DNA of 64,000 bases from Paenibacillus sp. 32352. GTDB lineage: Bacteria > Bacillota > Bacilli > Paenibacillales > NBRC-103111. Under the pieces are notes generated by a model. The model was not told the origin of the DNA. It made no database searches and saw only the letters and a program-made list of their open reading frames with translations. The position numbers and the translations under genes were made by a program. The first letter of the stretch is position 1; each line of letters starts with the position of its first letter. Shown one piece after another: positions 37,801 to 47,192 of the stretch. The stretch spans positions 124,001-188,000 of the forward strand of contig NZ_MZNT01000016.1 in the NCBI RefSeq assembly GCF_002042965.1. Reading direction: 5' to 3'.

Positions 37801-38417
37801 TTGCCTACGACAAGTACAAGGACAACAACGTTTACTTGATAAGCGAAGAAACGGAAAAGTACGCCACTAAATTGCAGGAGATACTTACGGAAGTCCAGCC
37901 GTACAAAAAAGTCAAAGAGATTCCTGAACTTGTTAATAAAATTGATGAGGCAATTCAGAAGGTACTTGAGGATAAGAAAACAGCGGCGAAAAATGCGATT
38001 AAGCTTGATGTTGACCACTTGGAATTACGCGCAAACCATGAAGGGGTATCGGAAGCGATTAAGAATCAGATTCAGACTTTCTATAAAAACTTGTCTCAGA
38101 GTATCGATGGCTTCAACGATATCTTCAAGGTCGATGCAACCGTGACCCAAAGCTCCACTTTCAAGGACAATATGGATATTAAGATTAGTCGTGAGATCAA
38201 CGAGTGGAACCAACGAACGCAACCAGTGGTAATTGACGATGGTTCATCACACGGAGTTGAAACAGTCGTAGTTCAGAAGGAAAAGGTGAAAATCAGTAGC
38301 TTACTTGTTGATAAGACATTGAAATCCGAAGAAGACGTAGACAAATTACTTCATTCGCTATCGGTTAGATTGAAGCAAATGATCAAGAATAACAAACAAA
38401 TTGAAATTGTCGAGTAA
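34863..38417 (+). CDS. brxC: BREX ATPase BrxC
   Basis: An 1184-residue P-loop ATPase, the largest BREX subunit (family length about 1,200). Walker A is GFFGSGKSHFLK at about residues 70-80; a Walker B-like IFLVDEIGQYIGD is at about 257. The N-terminus MLIKDMFQKDIERNIKGVIK is the usual BrxC start, which favours GTG 34863 (AAGGGG upstream) over TTG 34836. The C-terminal half is largely helical with coiled-coil character. It is intact, with no frameshift. It is thought to drive BREX complex assembly or DNA engagement. Confidence 0.93.
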   Translation: MLIKDMFQKDIERNIKGVIKVAQTDEDNIYQELDEYVVTRELNKHMSKFYENYQQGISGATDKMGVWISGFFGSGKSHFLKILAYLLENKKVKDKKAVDFFTDKIQDPIVLANMKRASNVETEVILFNIDSKSPLDNKSKEDAILRVFMKVFYEHRGFYGDIPGVAEMEKYLSKEGVYEDFKREFRAAAGEEWVDRRNTFYFDADYVIEALTKVTSMSVESARNWFENGVNNYEISIEKFAKDVKEYVDQKGEKFHLIFLVDEIGQYIGDSRQLMLNLQTVAEDLGTHCQGKVWIMVTSQESIDSIVKVKGDDFSRIQGRFDTRLSLSSISVDEVIKKRILLKKEHATDMLKLLFHEKSAILKNLISFKDSTADLRGFEDEKEFADVYPFLPYQFKLLQNVFEQVRKHGSSGKHLSEGERSMLSAFKEAGLRFKNANEGTLIPFYAFYDTIKEFLTPSIVRVIEGAYENPALKDDEFNVDLLKVLFMVKYIKELPANIDNIASLMVTNIDEDKLALKERIQASLRKLIVQTLIQKNGEFYIFLTDDEQDINREIKAMKIEEDAVKRELATYIFQELYDDKRFRYSQQYQFSYNQKMDEKNYGNQTSSIGINILSPLSDHYAKSEQELMLMSSGNGEMILKLGGNEAYIEEMEEVLKIEEYRKKKNPTQLPESIQNILNNKQAEVRERRRRVKDLLEEAIKGGVFFINADKVDIKGASVKEKINTAFHSLVENVYTKLALVKSFLESEKDLVSLLRSKADQITIDGSKQNDNGLAVKEVLDFISLQDSIQKQVRIKIILDRFSDKPYGWKPLDIAGLIAELMKEQRIRIRFNAEYLEPEDGNLVNVLTKASEADKAIVTKRVKVDESLLKIAKNICKEVFNKTDVADDEDGLIKDVRDLMDKQVTEITNLKKRYEGRKYPGKSLLDKGLEYFNEFTKGLDNVSFFTKLRDLEDNLLDWDEDVSYVRSFFENQKEIFDKGLFAYDKYKDNNVYLISEETEKYATKLQEILTEVQPYKKVKEIPELVNKIDEAIQKVLEDKKTAAKNAIKLDVDHLELRANHEGVSEAIKNQIQTFYKNLSQSIDGFNDIFKVDATVTQSSTFKDNMDIKISREINEWNQRTQPVVIDDGSSHGVETVVVQKEKVKISSLLVDKTLKSEEDVDKLLHSLSVRLKQMIKNNKQIEIVE

Positions 38418-38423
38418 ACGTGA

Positions 38424-38447
38424 ATGCCGCGGCTTCGGCCGCGGCAT
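38424..38447 (+). other. UUCG-capped hairpin between brxC and pglX
   Basis: ATGCCGCGGC-TTCG-GCCGCGGCAT is a perfect 10-bp, very GC-rich stem with a UUCG tetraloop, in AT-rich surroundings. No T-run follows. Likely an mRNA stability or processing element. Confidence 0.7.
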
Positions 38448-38494
38448 ATCAAATGAAGAAACACATCTTACACTTAGGCTGGTGAACACAAAGT

Positions 38495-41400
38495 ATGAAT
38501 AAGTCGGCATTGAAGAGCTTTGCTACAACTGCACGAAATGAGCTAATGAAAAAGGTCGAAGCCAAGGCTTTTAAGATTGGGATTACCGAAGAAAGCATAA
38601 AAAAAGCTCAAATTGAAACCTCTGATGCCATCTATATTGACGGTAAACAACTATCCATTCTTGAGAAGAAACAGCGGGATAAGCTTATTAAACGTATCAA
38701 TGAGATCGGCTTTAAACGTGTCGTGGAGGAGGTTGCGTACACCTGGTTCAACCGCTTCATAGCACTGCGATTTATGGAGGTAAATAACTATCTTCCGACA
38801 AAGGTACGGGTCCTATCTTCCAGTAATCCTGAGAATCCTGAACCTGATATTATGAAAGAGGCATTGTCGGTTGATTTAGATATTGATAAAGAGCTGGTTT
38901 ACGAACTAAAAATGAACAATAAAACAGAAGAACTGTTCAAGTATTTGATCATTAAGCAATGCAACAACCTGAATAAATACTTGCCGTTTATGTTTGAAAC
39001 GATCGAGGACTATAAAGAAATTCTGTTTCCTGAAGGATTACTGGCGAAAGACTCATTTCTTAAAGAAATGGTCAATACAGATGTAATTCCAGAATCCGAT
39101 TGGGGAGAGGTAGAAATCATCGGTTGGTTGTATCAATATTACATATCTGAAAAAAAGGATCAGGTTTTTGCGGATCTCAAGAAGAGCATTAAAATCAGTA
39201 AAGAAAACATTCCTGCGGCAACTCAGCTCTTTACCCCACACTGGATCGTTAGATACATGGTGGAAAATTCTTTAGGGAGATTGTGGTTAGATAGTCACCC
39301 AAGTAGTGTATTAAAGGCTCAGTGGAAGTATTATATGGAAGAAGAAAATCAGGAGGAAGAAGTAAAAAAGAAGCTTGAAGAAATCAGAAATAAAGAATTA
39401 AATCCAGAGGATATTACCTTCCTTGATCCATGTTGTGGAAGTGGTCATATCCTTGTCTATGCATTTGATGTCTTTTATGAAATGTATCTTGAGAAGGGAT
39501 ATATTAATCACGAAATTCCGAAGCTGATTCTGGAAAAGAATCTTTTTGGTCTGGATATTGATGATCGAGCGGCTCAATTAGCTTCTTTTGCAGTAATGAT
39601 GAAAGCCAGGGAAAAATCCCGCAGAGTTTTTGGACAAAATATCAAGCTTAACATATGTGCGATACAAGAAAGTAACTGGATAACAGATGAGATTATAGAA
39701 GTGTTAGTTAATAAAAAGGAGTCACAATATGTTCAGGATATCCAGAGGGAAACTTTAAAATATATCAGGGATATATTTAAAAATGCAAAATATTATGGCT
39801 CGATTTTAGATGTTAAGAGTATAGATTTGAATTTTATAGATGAACAACTACAGTATTTTTCAAGCGATATAGAGTTTAGTGGTGACCTTCTGGAGCGGAT
39901 AGCAACAACTGAGGCATTAGAAAAACTACCCGTATTAGTAATGCAAACAAGAATTATGAGTCGAAAGTATGATATTGTTTGTACCAATCCTCCATATATG
40001 GGGAGCGGTGGTATGACTACTGAACTTTCTTCTTACCTCAGACAGAACTTCCCAGATACAAAGTCGGATATGAGCACAGTTTTTATGGAGAAAGCCTTTG
40101 ATTTATGTCATTCTACAGGAATGATCTCAATGATAAATATTCCAGTATGGATGTTTTTATCAAGTTACGAGAAATTGAGGAAGAATATAATTCAGAGCAG
40201 ATCAATTGTTAATATGCTTCATTTCGGTCGAGGTGTATTCGGTTCGGATTTTGGAACAACTTCATTTGTAATATCTAACACAAAAATAAAACAGTACATT
40301 GGTGTCTATCGGAGACTTTTTCAAAAACATGGGGCAGTCGATAGTGTTGAGAGAAAAGAAGAGTGGTTCTTTGAAAATAAGGGGTATTTCAAAGCTCGGC
40401 AAGAAGACTTTTCTAAAATTCCTGGTAATACAATTGCATATTGGGCTACTCCTCAAACAATTAAGTCATTTGAAGCTTTATTGAAGAAGGATTACAAAGC
40501 AAACGCGGGAATATCGACAGGTAACAACGAAAACTATATTTTCTACTGGCATGAAGTGCTGTTTAACAAAGTTTGCACTAAAGAAGTTGCGAGAGAAGGA
40601 TTTGATTATTTTCCATTATCTAAAGGTGGAGAATTTCGGAAATGGTATGGTAATAGAAGCTATATAATCAATTATAATAAAAATTCTCTTGATGAAATGA
40701 GTAAATTACCAGGTTTCCGTCATGACGGGAAAGAATCCTATTTCAAGCATTTATTGTCATGGAGTAAAGTTACAAGCTCAAACTTCAGTGCAAGATATTA
40801 CGAGCCAATTTTCGTTTTTGACAGTGCGGCTCCATCAATAGGTAGTAACCAAATAGAATACACACTTTTAGGTTACTTGAATAGTAAGCTTACGAATTAT
40901 TTTCTGCAATTTATTAATCCTACAATCAATTATCCTCCTGGATATATTGAGCTACTTCCGTATAACACTGGAATGGAAGATAAAATAGGAGAAATTGTGG
41001 AAAAGAACGTTTCCATCAGTAAATCAGATTGGGATGATTTCGAAGAATCTTGGGAGTTTACTTCTCATCCCTTTCTTAGACATCAGGCTAACAATAAATT
41101 AATAAGCAACGCTTTTGAAAATTGGAATGAGCACAAAAAGCTCATGTTTACACAAATGAAACAAAATGAAGAAGAAATTAACCGTATTTTTATAGAATTA
41201 TATGAATTACAGAATGAATTAGATCATCAGGTTTCTGACGGAGAACTTACAATTAAAAAAGCAGATCAGTTACGAGATGTAATATCATTTATTTCGTACG
41301 CAGTGGGGTGCATGTTTGGAAGATACTCGTTAGATGAAGAAGGGCTTGTCTTTGCAGGTGGGGACTTTGATCCAGAAAGGTTTCAGAAATATCCTGTTGA

Positions 41401-41986
41401 TAAAGACAACATCATACCTATCCTTTCGGGATCATATTTCGATGATGATATAGTGTCAAAGTTCATCGAGTTCATTAAGGTGACTTTTGGTGAAACAAAT
41501 TTGGTTGAAAATCTTAGCTATATTGCTAATTCTCTTGGGATGAAAGATGGCGAAACAGTTAAAGAAACGATTCGCAGGTACTTCGTTAGCGACTTTTTTA
41601 AAGATCATCTACAAACTTACAAGAAGAGACCTATCTATTGGCTTTTCACTTCTGGTAAACAGAAGGCATTTAACTGCTTGATCTACATGCATCGTTACGA
41701 CAAGTCCACTTTGTCGAGAATAAGGACCGACTACTTGCATGAACTTCAGAATCGACTGGATGCGGAGAAGAAGTCTCTCCTTAGTATTACTGAAGGAGAC
41801 GGAACTGCTAAGGAAATTAGCAATGCCAAGAAAGAATTGAAGGCATTGGATTTGAAGATTGAAGAACTGAAGGCATATGATGAACTTCTTCACCACATGG
41901 CGGACATGCAGATCGAAATTGATCTCGATGATGGTGTGGCAGTGAACTATGCTAAATTTAAAGGCTTGCTTGCAAAACTGGATTAG
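38495..41986 (+). CDS. pglX: BREX adenine methyltransferase PglX (BREX type 1)
   Basis: A 1163-residue SAM-dependent N6-adenine methyltransferase that marks host DNA in BREX. Motif I is FLDPCCGSGHILVYAFD (about residues 309-325) and motif IV is NPPYMGSGG (about 497-505). The start MNKSALKSFATTARNEL is usual for type 1 PglX. The C-terminal half is the target-recognition and interaction region, with a coiled coil near the end (NAKKELKALDLKIEELKAYD). The gene is full length and I see no homopolymer or simple repeat likely to switch phase. Perfect hairpins lie on both sides (38424-38447 and 42002-42030). Confidence 0.94.
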   Translation: MNKSALKSFATTARNELMKKVEAKAFKIGITEESIKKAQIETSDAIYIDGKQLSILEKKQRDKLIKRINEIGFKRVVEEVAYTWFNRFIALRFMEVNNYLPTKVRVLSSSNPENPEPDIMKEALSVDLDIDKELVYELKMNNKTEELFKYLIIKQCNNLNKYLPFMFETIEDYKEILFPEGLLAKDSFLKEMVNTDVIPESDWGEVEIIGWLYQYYISEKKDQVFADLKKSIKISKENIPAATQLFTPHWIVRYMVENSLGRLWLDSHPSSVLKAQWKYYMEEENQEEEVKKKLEEIRNKELNPEDITFLDPCCGSGHILVYAFDVFYEMYLEKGYINHEIPKLILEKNLFGLDIDDRAAQLASFAVMMKAREKSRRVFGQNIKLNICAIQESNWITDEIIEVLVNKKESQYVQDIQRETLKYIRDIFKNAKYYGSILDVKSIDLNFIDEQLQYFSSDIEFSGDLLERIATTEALEKLPVLVMQTRIMSRKYDIVCTNPPYMGSGGMTTELSSYLRQNFPDTKSDMSTVFMEKAFDLCHSTGMISMINIPVWMFLSSYEKLRKNIIQSRSIVNMLHFGRGVFGSDFGTTSFVISNTKIKQYIGVYRRLFQKHGAVDSVERKEEWFFENKGYFKARQEDFSKIPGNTIAYWATPQTIKSFEALLKKDYKANAGISTGNNENYIFYWHEVLFNKVCTKEVAREGFDYFPLSKGGEFRKWYGNRSYIINYNKNSLDEMSKLPGFRHDGKESYFKHLLSWSKVTSSNFSARYYEPIFVFDSAAPSIGSNQIEYTLLGYLNSKLTNYFLQFINPTINYPPGYIELLPYNTGMEDKIGEIVEKNVSISKSDWDDFEESWEFTSHPFLRHQANNKLISNAFENWNEHKKLMFTQMKQNEEEINRIFIELYELQNELDHQVSDGELTIKKADQLRDVISFISYAVGCMFGRYSLDEEGLVFAGGDFDPERFQKYPVDKDNIIPILSGSYFDDDIVSKFIEFIKVTFGETNLVENLSYIANSLGMKDGETVKETIRRYFVSDFFKDHLQTYKKRPIYWLFTSGKQKAFNCLIYMHRYDKSTLSRIRTDYLHELQNRLDAEKKSLLSITEGDGTAKEISNAKKELKALDLKIEELKAYDELLHHMADMQIEIDLDDGVAVNYAKFKGLLAKLD

Positions 41987-42001
41987 TTTTCGGTTACAAT
42001 G

Positions 42002-42030
42002 GGGATATACCAGTATTTTTGGTATATCCC
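42002..42030 (+). other. Intercistronic hairpin between pglX and pglZ
   Basis: GGGATATACC and GGTATATCCC form a perfect 10-bp stem around a 9-nt loop. No T-run follows, so it is unlikely to be a full terminator. Confidence 0.65.
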
Positions 42031-42067
42031 TATCCATTAGCCTGATAATAAAGGGTGCTGAGAAGTT

Positions 42068-44626
42068 ATGAATATTGATGAGATTATTAATACATTGAAG
42101 ACAACCTTTCACGAACCGCTTGGTGACGGGGAACAACGAAAGATTGTTTTCTGGTTCGATAAGGATCAAGAGTTCGTTGATTACATAGACGAAATCATGA
42201 TTGAGAACGTCAAGGTACACAAATTGACAAATGGTAACAGCTTCTATACTAAGTACCTTCTCGAAGAAGAGGATCCTGCTTCACATTATCTGATCTATAC
42301 TGCCCAGGATATGGGAACTGAGGACAACTGGCTTTTGGATGCTTTTTTATACTCGAAAAGCTTTTATGCGGATAAAAGTTCTCTCATTATGAATGAATTG
42401 AAGATTGATGCAACCTTGAGAAGTGTTGTAAAGAAATACGAGAAATTTTTCGGCAATAAGGATCGCCTTCGAAAGTTCAAGGCATTTGATATCACATCAT
42501 TCTCAGAGGAAACGATTGAGCTGGTGATTATGAGTGTCCTGTGCAATCTGAAATCGCCTGATTTCGAAGATGTTGTAAAAGTTATCCTAATAGATAGCCT
42601 GGATAACAGTGAGAATAAACACCTGGATCTGATCAGTAAGTTTTTCGACATCCAAGTATTCTGGAAATATGTATCCGAACGATATGGGTTTGAGAATAGC
42701 AGTCCAACGCTCAAGGGTTTATTCCTTCACTTGACTATCTCCGCATTAAGCCATGCAGTTGAAGAGCGACATCTATCACAAATTAAGAACTATATCGCCA
42801 CCCGAAATAAATCAAATGCATTCGTTTTCATTGATCACTGGATGCATCATAAGATGGACTACCTCGTGTACGATCAGCTTGCTGAAATGGCGGAAAAAGA
42901 AATTAGACTTGCCGATATCGTGAATCAGCTTCCTGTTGAGGAATTCAAGACAGCAGATACGTTCCCTTATTTCGATAAGGCAATCATCATATATATTGCA
43001 AACAGTCTCGATGCAAGGCTTGAGGATTATGAGGAATACAGCAAGCTAATCAATTTAAGAAGGGCGAAGCATTTTTATGAAAAGTACCAATCTATTTACG
43101 AGGCATTGTACTATACCGTAAAAATGTTTGAGTTCCACAAAAAGTACAGTTTGGGTATCCCGAAAGCCCAGGCATTAGATATGTTCCGAGCCTACGTTAA
43201 CGATTATCATCAACTGGATACGTACTACAGAAAGTTCTACGTTGCATATGACAATGAATCAAATAGCGAGATCCTCAAAAAGCTTAAAGGCATGGTTGAA
43301 AACCTGTACACCAACTGGTTTATAGGTGAATTAAACTCGCATTGGTCCGCCGCGGTGCAGGATGAAATGAAATCAAGCTGGGTGATCCCAGGGATTCAAA
43401 ATCAAAAGGACTTTTACAGAAGTTTCGTTTCCCCTAAGTTACACCAAGGTGATCGGGTATTCGTCATTATTTCTGATGCCCTTCGTTATGAAATAGCGGC
43501 GGAACTTTCGGACAAGCTTAATTCGGAAACAAAAGGAGCTTGTGAGATCCAGCCGTTGTTAGGGGTTATTCCATCCGTGACGAAGCTGGGGATGGCATCT
43601 CTGCTCCCGCATAAAAATCTGGAAATGGATTTAAACGGGAGAGTGCTGGTAGATGGCAAGTCCTCAAGTGGCATGGAGAATCGGATTGAAATATTGCATG
43701 CGGCTGTTTCAGACAGCACGTCAATGCATTTTCAAGAGTTGTTCGCCATGAACAAGGCTGGAAGAAGAGAGCATTTCAAGGGCAAAAAGTTGGTTTATAT
43801 CTACCATGACAGTATTGATGCCATGGGGGATAAAGCATCTACCGAGATCTATACGTTCACAGCGGCAGAAAAGGCGATTGAGGAGATCTATAACATCATC
43901 AAGATCATTCGAGACGACCTAAGCGGTACGAATATTTTCGTCACAGCCGATCATGGGTTTGTGTACCAGCGGGAAGCGTTAGAAGAAAGCGATAAAATGG
44001 AGAATGAAGGCATAAACGCATTCGAGTTCAAGAGAAGATACTTGCTTTCCCAGGATTCGGGTGAGAAAAGTGGTTTGCTCGATATCAGCTTGGATTCATT
44101 GATAAAGAATGAACATCGAATTACGGCATACGTTCCGAAAGCAACGATCCGCTTTAAAATGCAGGGGTCAGGAGTCAATTATGTTCACGGGGGGGCAAGC
44201 CTTCAGGAAATTGTCGTTCCTCTGATTCAATTCAAAAACATAAGAAGCGGTCAGAAAAACAGTCGGGACATCGAAAAAGTGGACGTAAAGCTCACAAACA
44301 CGACAAGAAAAATTACAAACAGCTTGTTCAATCTTACCTTCTTCCAAACGGAGAAAGTGGAGGACAAGCGAATTCCTCGAATAGTGAAGATCTATATGGT
44401 AGATGAGAACGACGGTGTAATCAGTAATGAAGAAACGATCATATGTGACCGTACTTCTGACAAACCTGAAGAACGAACGTTTAAACTACGTTTTGCATTA
44501 AAATCGATACCTTACGATAAGAATGGTAAGTATTACTTGATAACGAAAGATGAAGAAACGAATGTGATCGTGGAAAGAACACCATTTACCATTAATTTGG
44601 GCATCGTTAGTGATTTTGATTTTTAG
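42068..44626 (+). CDS. pglZ: BREX phosphatase-like protein PglZ
   Basis: An 852-residue PglZ with a C-terminal alkaline-phosphatase-superfamily domain. VFVIISDALRYEIAAEL (about residue 463) holds the first metal Asp. VYIYHDSIDAMGDK and FVTADHGFVYQRE (about 625) hold the others. The N-terminal 450 residues are the helical PglZ region. ATG 42068 follows GGTGCTGAGAAG. BrxC, PglX and PglZ are the core of the modification and exclusion machinery. Confidence 0.92.
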   Translation: MNIDEIINTLKTTFHEPLGDGEQRKIVFWFDKDQEFVDYIDEIMIENVKVHKLTNGNSFYTKYLLEEEDPASHYLIYTAQDMGTEDNWLLDAFLYSKSFYADKSSLIMNELKIDATLRSVVKKYEKFFGNKDRLRKFKAFDITSFSEETIELVIMSVLCNLKSPDFEDVVKVILIDSLDNSENKHLDLISKFFDIQVFWKYVSERYGFENSSPTLKGLFLHLTISALSHAVEERHLSQIKNYIATRNKSNAFVFIDHWMHHKMDYLVYDQLAEMAEKEIRLADIVNQLPVEEFKTADTFPYFDKAIIIYIANSLDARLEDYEEYSKLINLRRAKHFYEKYQSIYEALYYTVKMFEFHKKYSLGIPKAQALDMFRAYVNDYHQLDTYYRKFYVAYDNESNSEILKKLKGMVENLYTNWFIGELNSHWSAAVQDEMKSSWVIPGIQNQKDFYRSFVSPKLHQGDRVFVIISDALRYEIAAELSDKLNSETKGACEIQPLLGVIPSVTKLGMASLLPHKNLEMDLNGRVLVDGKSSSGMENRIEILHAAVSDSTSMHFQELFAMNKAGRREHFKGKKLVYIYHDSIDAMGDKASTEIYTFTAAEKAIEEIYNIIKIIRDDLSGTNIFVTADHGFVYQREALEESDKMENEGINAFEFKRRYLLSQDSGEKSGLLDISLDSLIKNEHRITAYVPKATIRFKMQGSGVNYVHGGASLQEIVVPLIQFKNIRSGQKNSRDIEKVDVKLTNTTRKITNSLFNLTFFQTEKVEDKRIPRIVKIYMVDENDGVISNEETIICDRTSDKPEERTFKLRFALKSIPYDKNGKYYLITKDEETNVIVERTPFTINLGIVSDFDF

Positions 44627-44644
44627 AAGAGGGGAGGAATACGG

Positions 44645-46699
44645 ATGGAGACAATAACTGGGGAACAAGCCTATGATCTTGATCGCAAACTGAACGAAGT
44701 GTTTTCGGGTAGAGTTGTAAGGAAAGACCTGACGAAGCTGATGAAAGAAGGAGCTAACGTCCCTGTTTATGTTCTTGAATATCTTCTTGGGATGTATGCG
44801 GCCACTGATGATGAGGATAACATCCGAGAAGGGATCGAGCGTGTAAAGAAGATACTCTCAGACAACTTTGTAAGACCAGACGAAGCAGAAAAGGTTAAAT
44901 CGAGAATTCGGGAATTGGGTCAGTATTCGGTTATCGATAAGATCACGGTTACACTTAATGAGAAGATTGATTCCTATGTAGCGGAGTTCTCGAACCTTGG
45001 ACTTAAAGGTGTCCCGATTTCCCCGAACTATGTCAAGGAGTACGACAAGCTATTGGCAGGCGGGATCTGGTGCATGCTGAAGATGGACTATTTCTTCGAT
45101 GAGGAAGTGAAGAACAGCAATCCTTTCAGTATCAGTAGCCTTAAACCCATTCAAATGCCCAACATGGATCTGAATGAGGTATTTGAGGGTAGGAAGAGCT
45201 TTACAAAAGTAGAATGGATCGATGTACTTATCCGTTCCACAGGTATGGAACCAACACAACTTGAGGACAGAGTAAAGTGGCATCTTCTACTTCGACTTGT
45301 ACCTCTCGTTGAGAACAATTACAACATGTGCGAATTAGGTCCTCGCGGAACGGGGAAATCCCACGTATACAAGGAGATCTCGCCTAACTCAATTCTTGTT
45401 TCGGGTGGTCAATCGACAGTAGCGAATCTTTTCTATAATATGTCTACGAAAAAAGTTGGACTCGTAGGCTTATGGGACACGGTTGCCTTTGATGAGGTGG
45501 CGGGCATAACCTTCAAGGATAAAGATGGCGTACAGATCATGAAGGATTACATGGCTTCGGGATCTTTTGCACGGGGGAGAGAAGAGAAAGCGGCCTCTGC
45601 TTCGATGGTATTCGTAGGCAACATCAACCAAAGCCTTGATTCGTTGATCAAGACATCCCATTTATTCGCACCATTCCCCGAAGCAATGGCAAATGACTCC
45701 GCCTTTTTTGATCGGATGCACTACTATCTGCCAGGCTGGGAAGTTCCGAAGATGCGTCCAGATTTCTTTACCGACAAGTACGGATTCATCGTCGATTACA
45801 TGGCGGAATTCTTCAGGGAAATGCGTAAGCGTTCCTTTGCTGATGCGATTGACCGCTATTTTAAACTTGGAAATAATTTAAACCAACGTGATGTAATTGC
45901 TGTTCGAAAAACAGTGTCTGGGTTGATCAAGCTCTTGTATCCTAATGGAGAATATACGAGAGAGAATGTGGAGGAGATCCTGAAGTATGCCCTGGAAGGT
46001 CGGCGGCGAGTAAAGGAACAACTCAAGAAAATTGGTGGCATGGAATTTTACGATGTTCACTTCTCCTACATTGATAAGGAAACGATGAATGAAGAGTATG
46101 TTTCCGTTCCAGAGCAAGGTGGAGGCAAGCTGATCCCAGAAGGAATGGGCAAACCAGGTCATGTCTACACAGTAGGGCATGGGGACTCAGGGATGATCGG
46201 GGTTTACAAACTGGAGAACCAGGTCGTTTCAGGAACAGGGAAATTCGAGAAGTCAGGTGTCGGATCCCATCGAGGGGCGAAAGAGAGCTTAGATACCGCC
46301 TTCCGTTACTTTACTTCAAACAGTAAAAGTATCAGCGGCTCGATTAGCACAAAGACAAAGGACTATTTGATGCATATAAGCGACTTGCAGGGCATTGGAT
46401 TGACGGACGAGTTGGCAATTGCCGAGCTGGTTGGTTTATGTTCTGGGGCATTAGAAAGACCCGTACAGGAGAGCATGGTTGTACTTGGGAACATGACAGT
46501 TGGTGGGACGATTGCGAAGGTTGAAGAGTTTGCCAATACACTACAGGTATGTGTAGATGCAGGAGCGAAGAAGGTACTGATACCTGCCTCTTCTGTAGTG
46601 GATTTTCAGACGGTTCCTGCTGATTTACTGATTAAGGTACAGCCTGTATTCTACTCAGATCCAACCGACGCAGTGTTTAAAGCATTAGGAGTAAGCTAA
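44645..46699 (+). CDS. brxL: BREX Lon-like ATPase BrxL
   Basis: A 684-residue BrxL, hallmark of type 1 BREX. The AAA+ part has Walker A GPRGTGKSHVYKE (about residue 233) and a Walker B-like WDTVAFDEVAG (about 283), then GDG-like DKDGVQIMKDYMASG. The C-terminal Lon-like domain ends with AKKVLIPASSVVDFQTVPAD and a final PTDAVFKALGVS, the normal BrxL end. It is 18 nt after pglZ with GAGGGGAGGAAT upstream of ATG 44645. BrxL is a hexameric DNA-binding AAA+ protein needed for phage exclusion in several systems. Confidence 0.93.
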   Translation: METITGEQAYDLDRKLNEVFSGRVVRKDLTKLMKEGANVPVYVLEYLLGMYAATDDEDNIREGIERVKKILSDNFVRPDEAEKVKSRIRELGQYSVIDKITVTLNEKIDSYVAEFSNLGLKGVPISPNYVKEYDKLLAGGIWCMLKMDYFFDEEVKNSNPFSISSLKPIQMPNMDLNEVFEGRKSFTKVEWIDVLIRSTGMEPTQLEDRVKWHLLLRLVPLVENNYNMCELGPRGTGKSHVYKEISPNSILVSGGQSTVANLFYNMSTKKVGLVGLWDTVAFDEVAGITFKDKDGVQIMKDYMASGSFARGREEKAASASMVFVGNINQSLDSLIKTSHLFAPFPEAMANDSAFFDRMHYYLPGWEVPKMRPDFFTDKYGFIVDYMAEFFREMRKRSFADAIDRYFKLGNNLNQRDVIAVRKTVSGLIKLLYPNGEYTRENVEEILKYALEGRRRVKEQLKKIGGMEFYDVHFSYIDKETMNEEYVSVPEQGGGKLIPEGMGKPGHVYTVGHGDSGMIGVYKLENQVVSGTGKFEKSGVGSHRGAKESLDTAFRYFTSNSKSISGSISTKTKDYLMHISDLQGIGLTDELAIAELVGLCSGALERPVQESMVVLGNMTVGGTIAKVEEFANTLQVCVDAGAKKVLIPASSVVDFQTVPADLLIKVQPVFYSDPTDAVFKALGVS

Positions 46700-46724
46700 C
46701 CTAAACTTTGATGGGAATGATCCA

Positions 46725-46988
46725 ATGGATAGGATACAGAAAATCGTTTCCGAGCTTGATTATGGTACTGGGTACACCATTACTTGCTTAGATCATGATG
46801 GTCAAGAAGAATGCTATAATCTTTGGTTAGACAAAGAGGATACGGCATATTGTTTGCAGACCATCTTCATGCTCAACGGAGTGAATGATGAAGTCGGAGA
46901 AACGGTCAGGTACAGTAAATCGGAAATAATAAGGAAGCTTAATGAACTATCTTCAAGAGACCAGTTTTCCATTCGAGAAATAGACTAA
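46725..46988 (+). CDS. Small unknown protein after brxL
   Basis: An 87-residue acidic protein (CLDHDGQEECYNLWLDKEDT; ends SSRDQFSIREID) of unknown family. It lies 25 nt after brxL, so it probably shares the BREX transcript. It is followed by a terminator hairpin. Confidence 0.65.
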   Translation: MDRIQKIVSELDYGTGYTITCLDHDGQEECYNLWLDKEDTAYCLQTIFMLNGVNDEVGETVRYSKSEIIRKLNELSSRDQFSIREID

Positions 46989-46995
46989 TATTCAA

Positions 46996-47029
46996 GTTGT
47001 CAGGTCATGAGAAGGTAGGTTTTCGGACT
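46996..47029 (+). repeat. 34-bp direct repeat, copy 1
   Basis: It starts GTTGTCAGG and ends GGTAGGTTTTCGGACT. It matches 47193-47226 at 29 of 34 positions, in the same orientation. Confidence 0.75.
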
Positions 47030-47050
47030 ATCTAAACATCACAATCGCTA

Positions 47051-47100
47051 AAAACCCTGCTGATTTTGCTCTATTGGAGCGAAAGGCAGGGCTTTCTTTT
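47051..47100 (+). terminator. Terminator of the BREX operon
   Basis: An outer CCCTGC/GCAGGG stem and inner GCTC/GAGC stem are followed by CTTTCTTTT. It lies between the two direct repeats. Confidence 0.75.
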
Positions 47101-47192
47101 GAAAAGCAGAGATATTAGTATCCGCCCCACTGAATATATGATGACAGCTCCGCCGCGGCACATGAATCGTTCAGTTAACGAAAATTTTCATA

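Noticed and set aside
38495-41986. Phase variation of pglX
   Set aside because: No long homopolymer or simple repeat is seen in the gene; the frame is intact.
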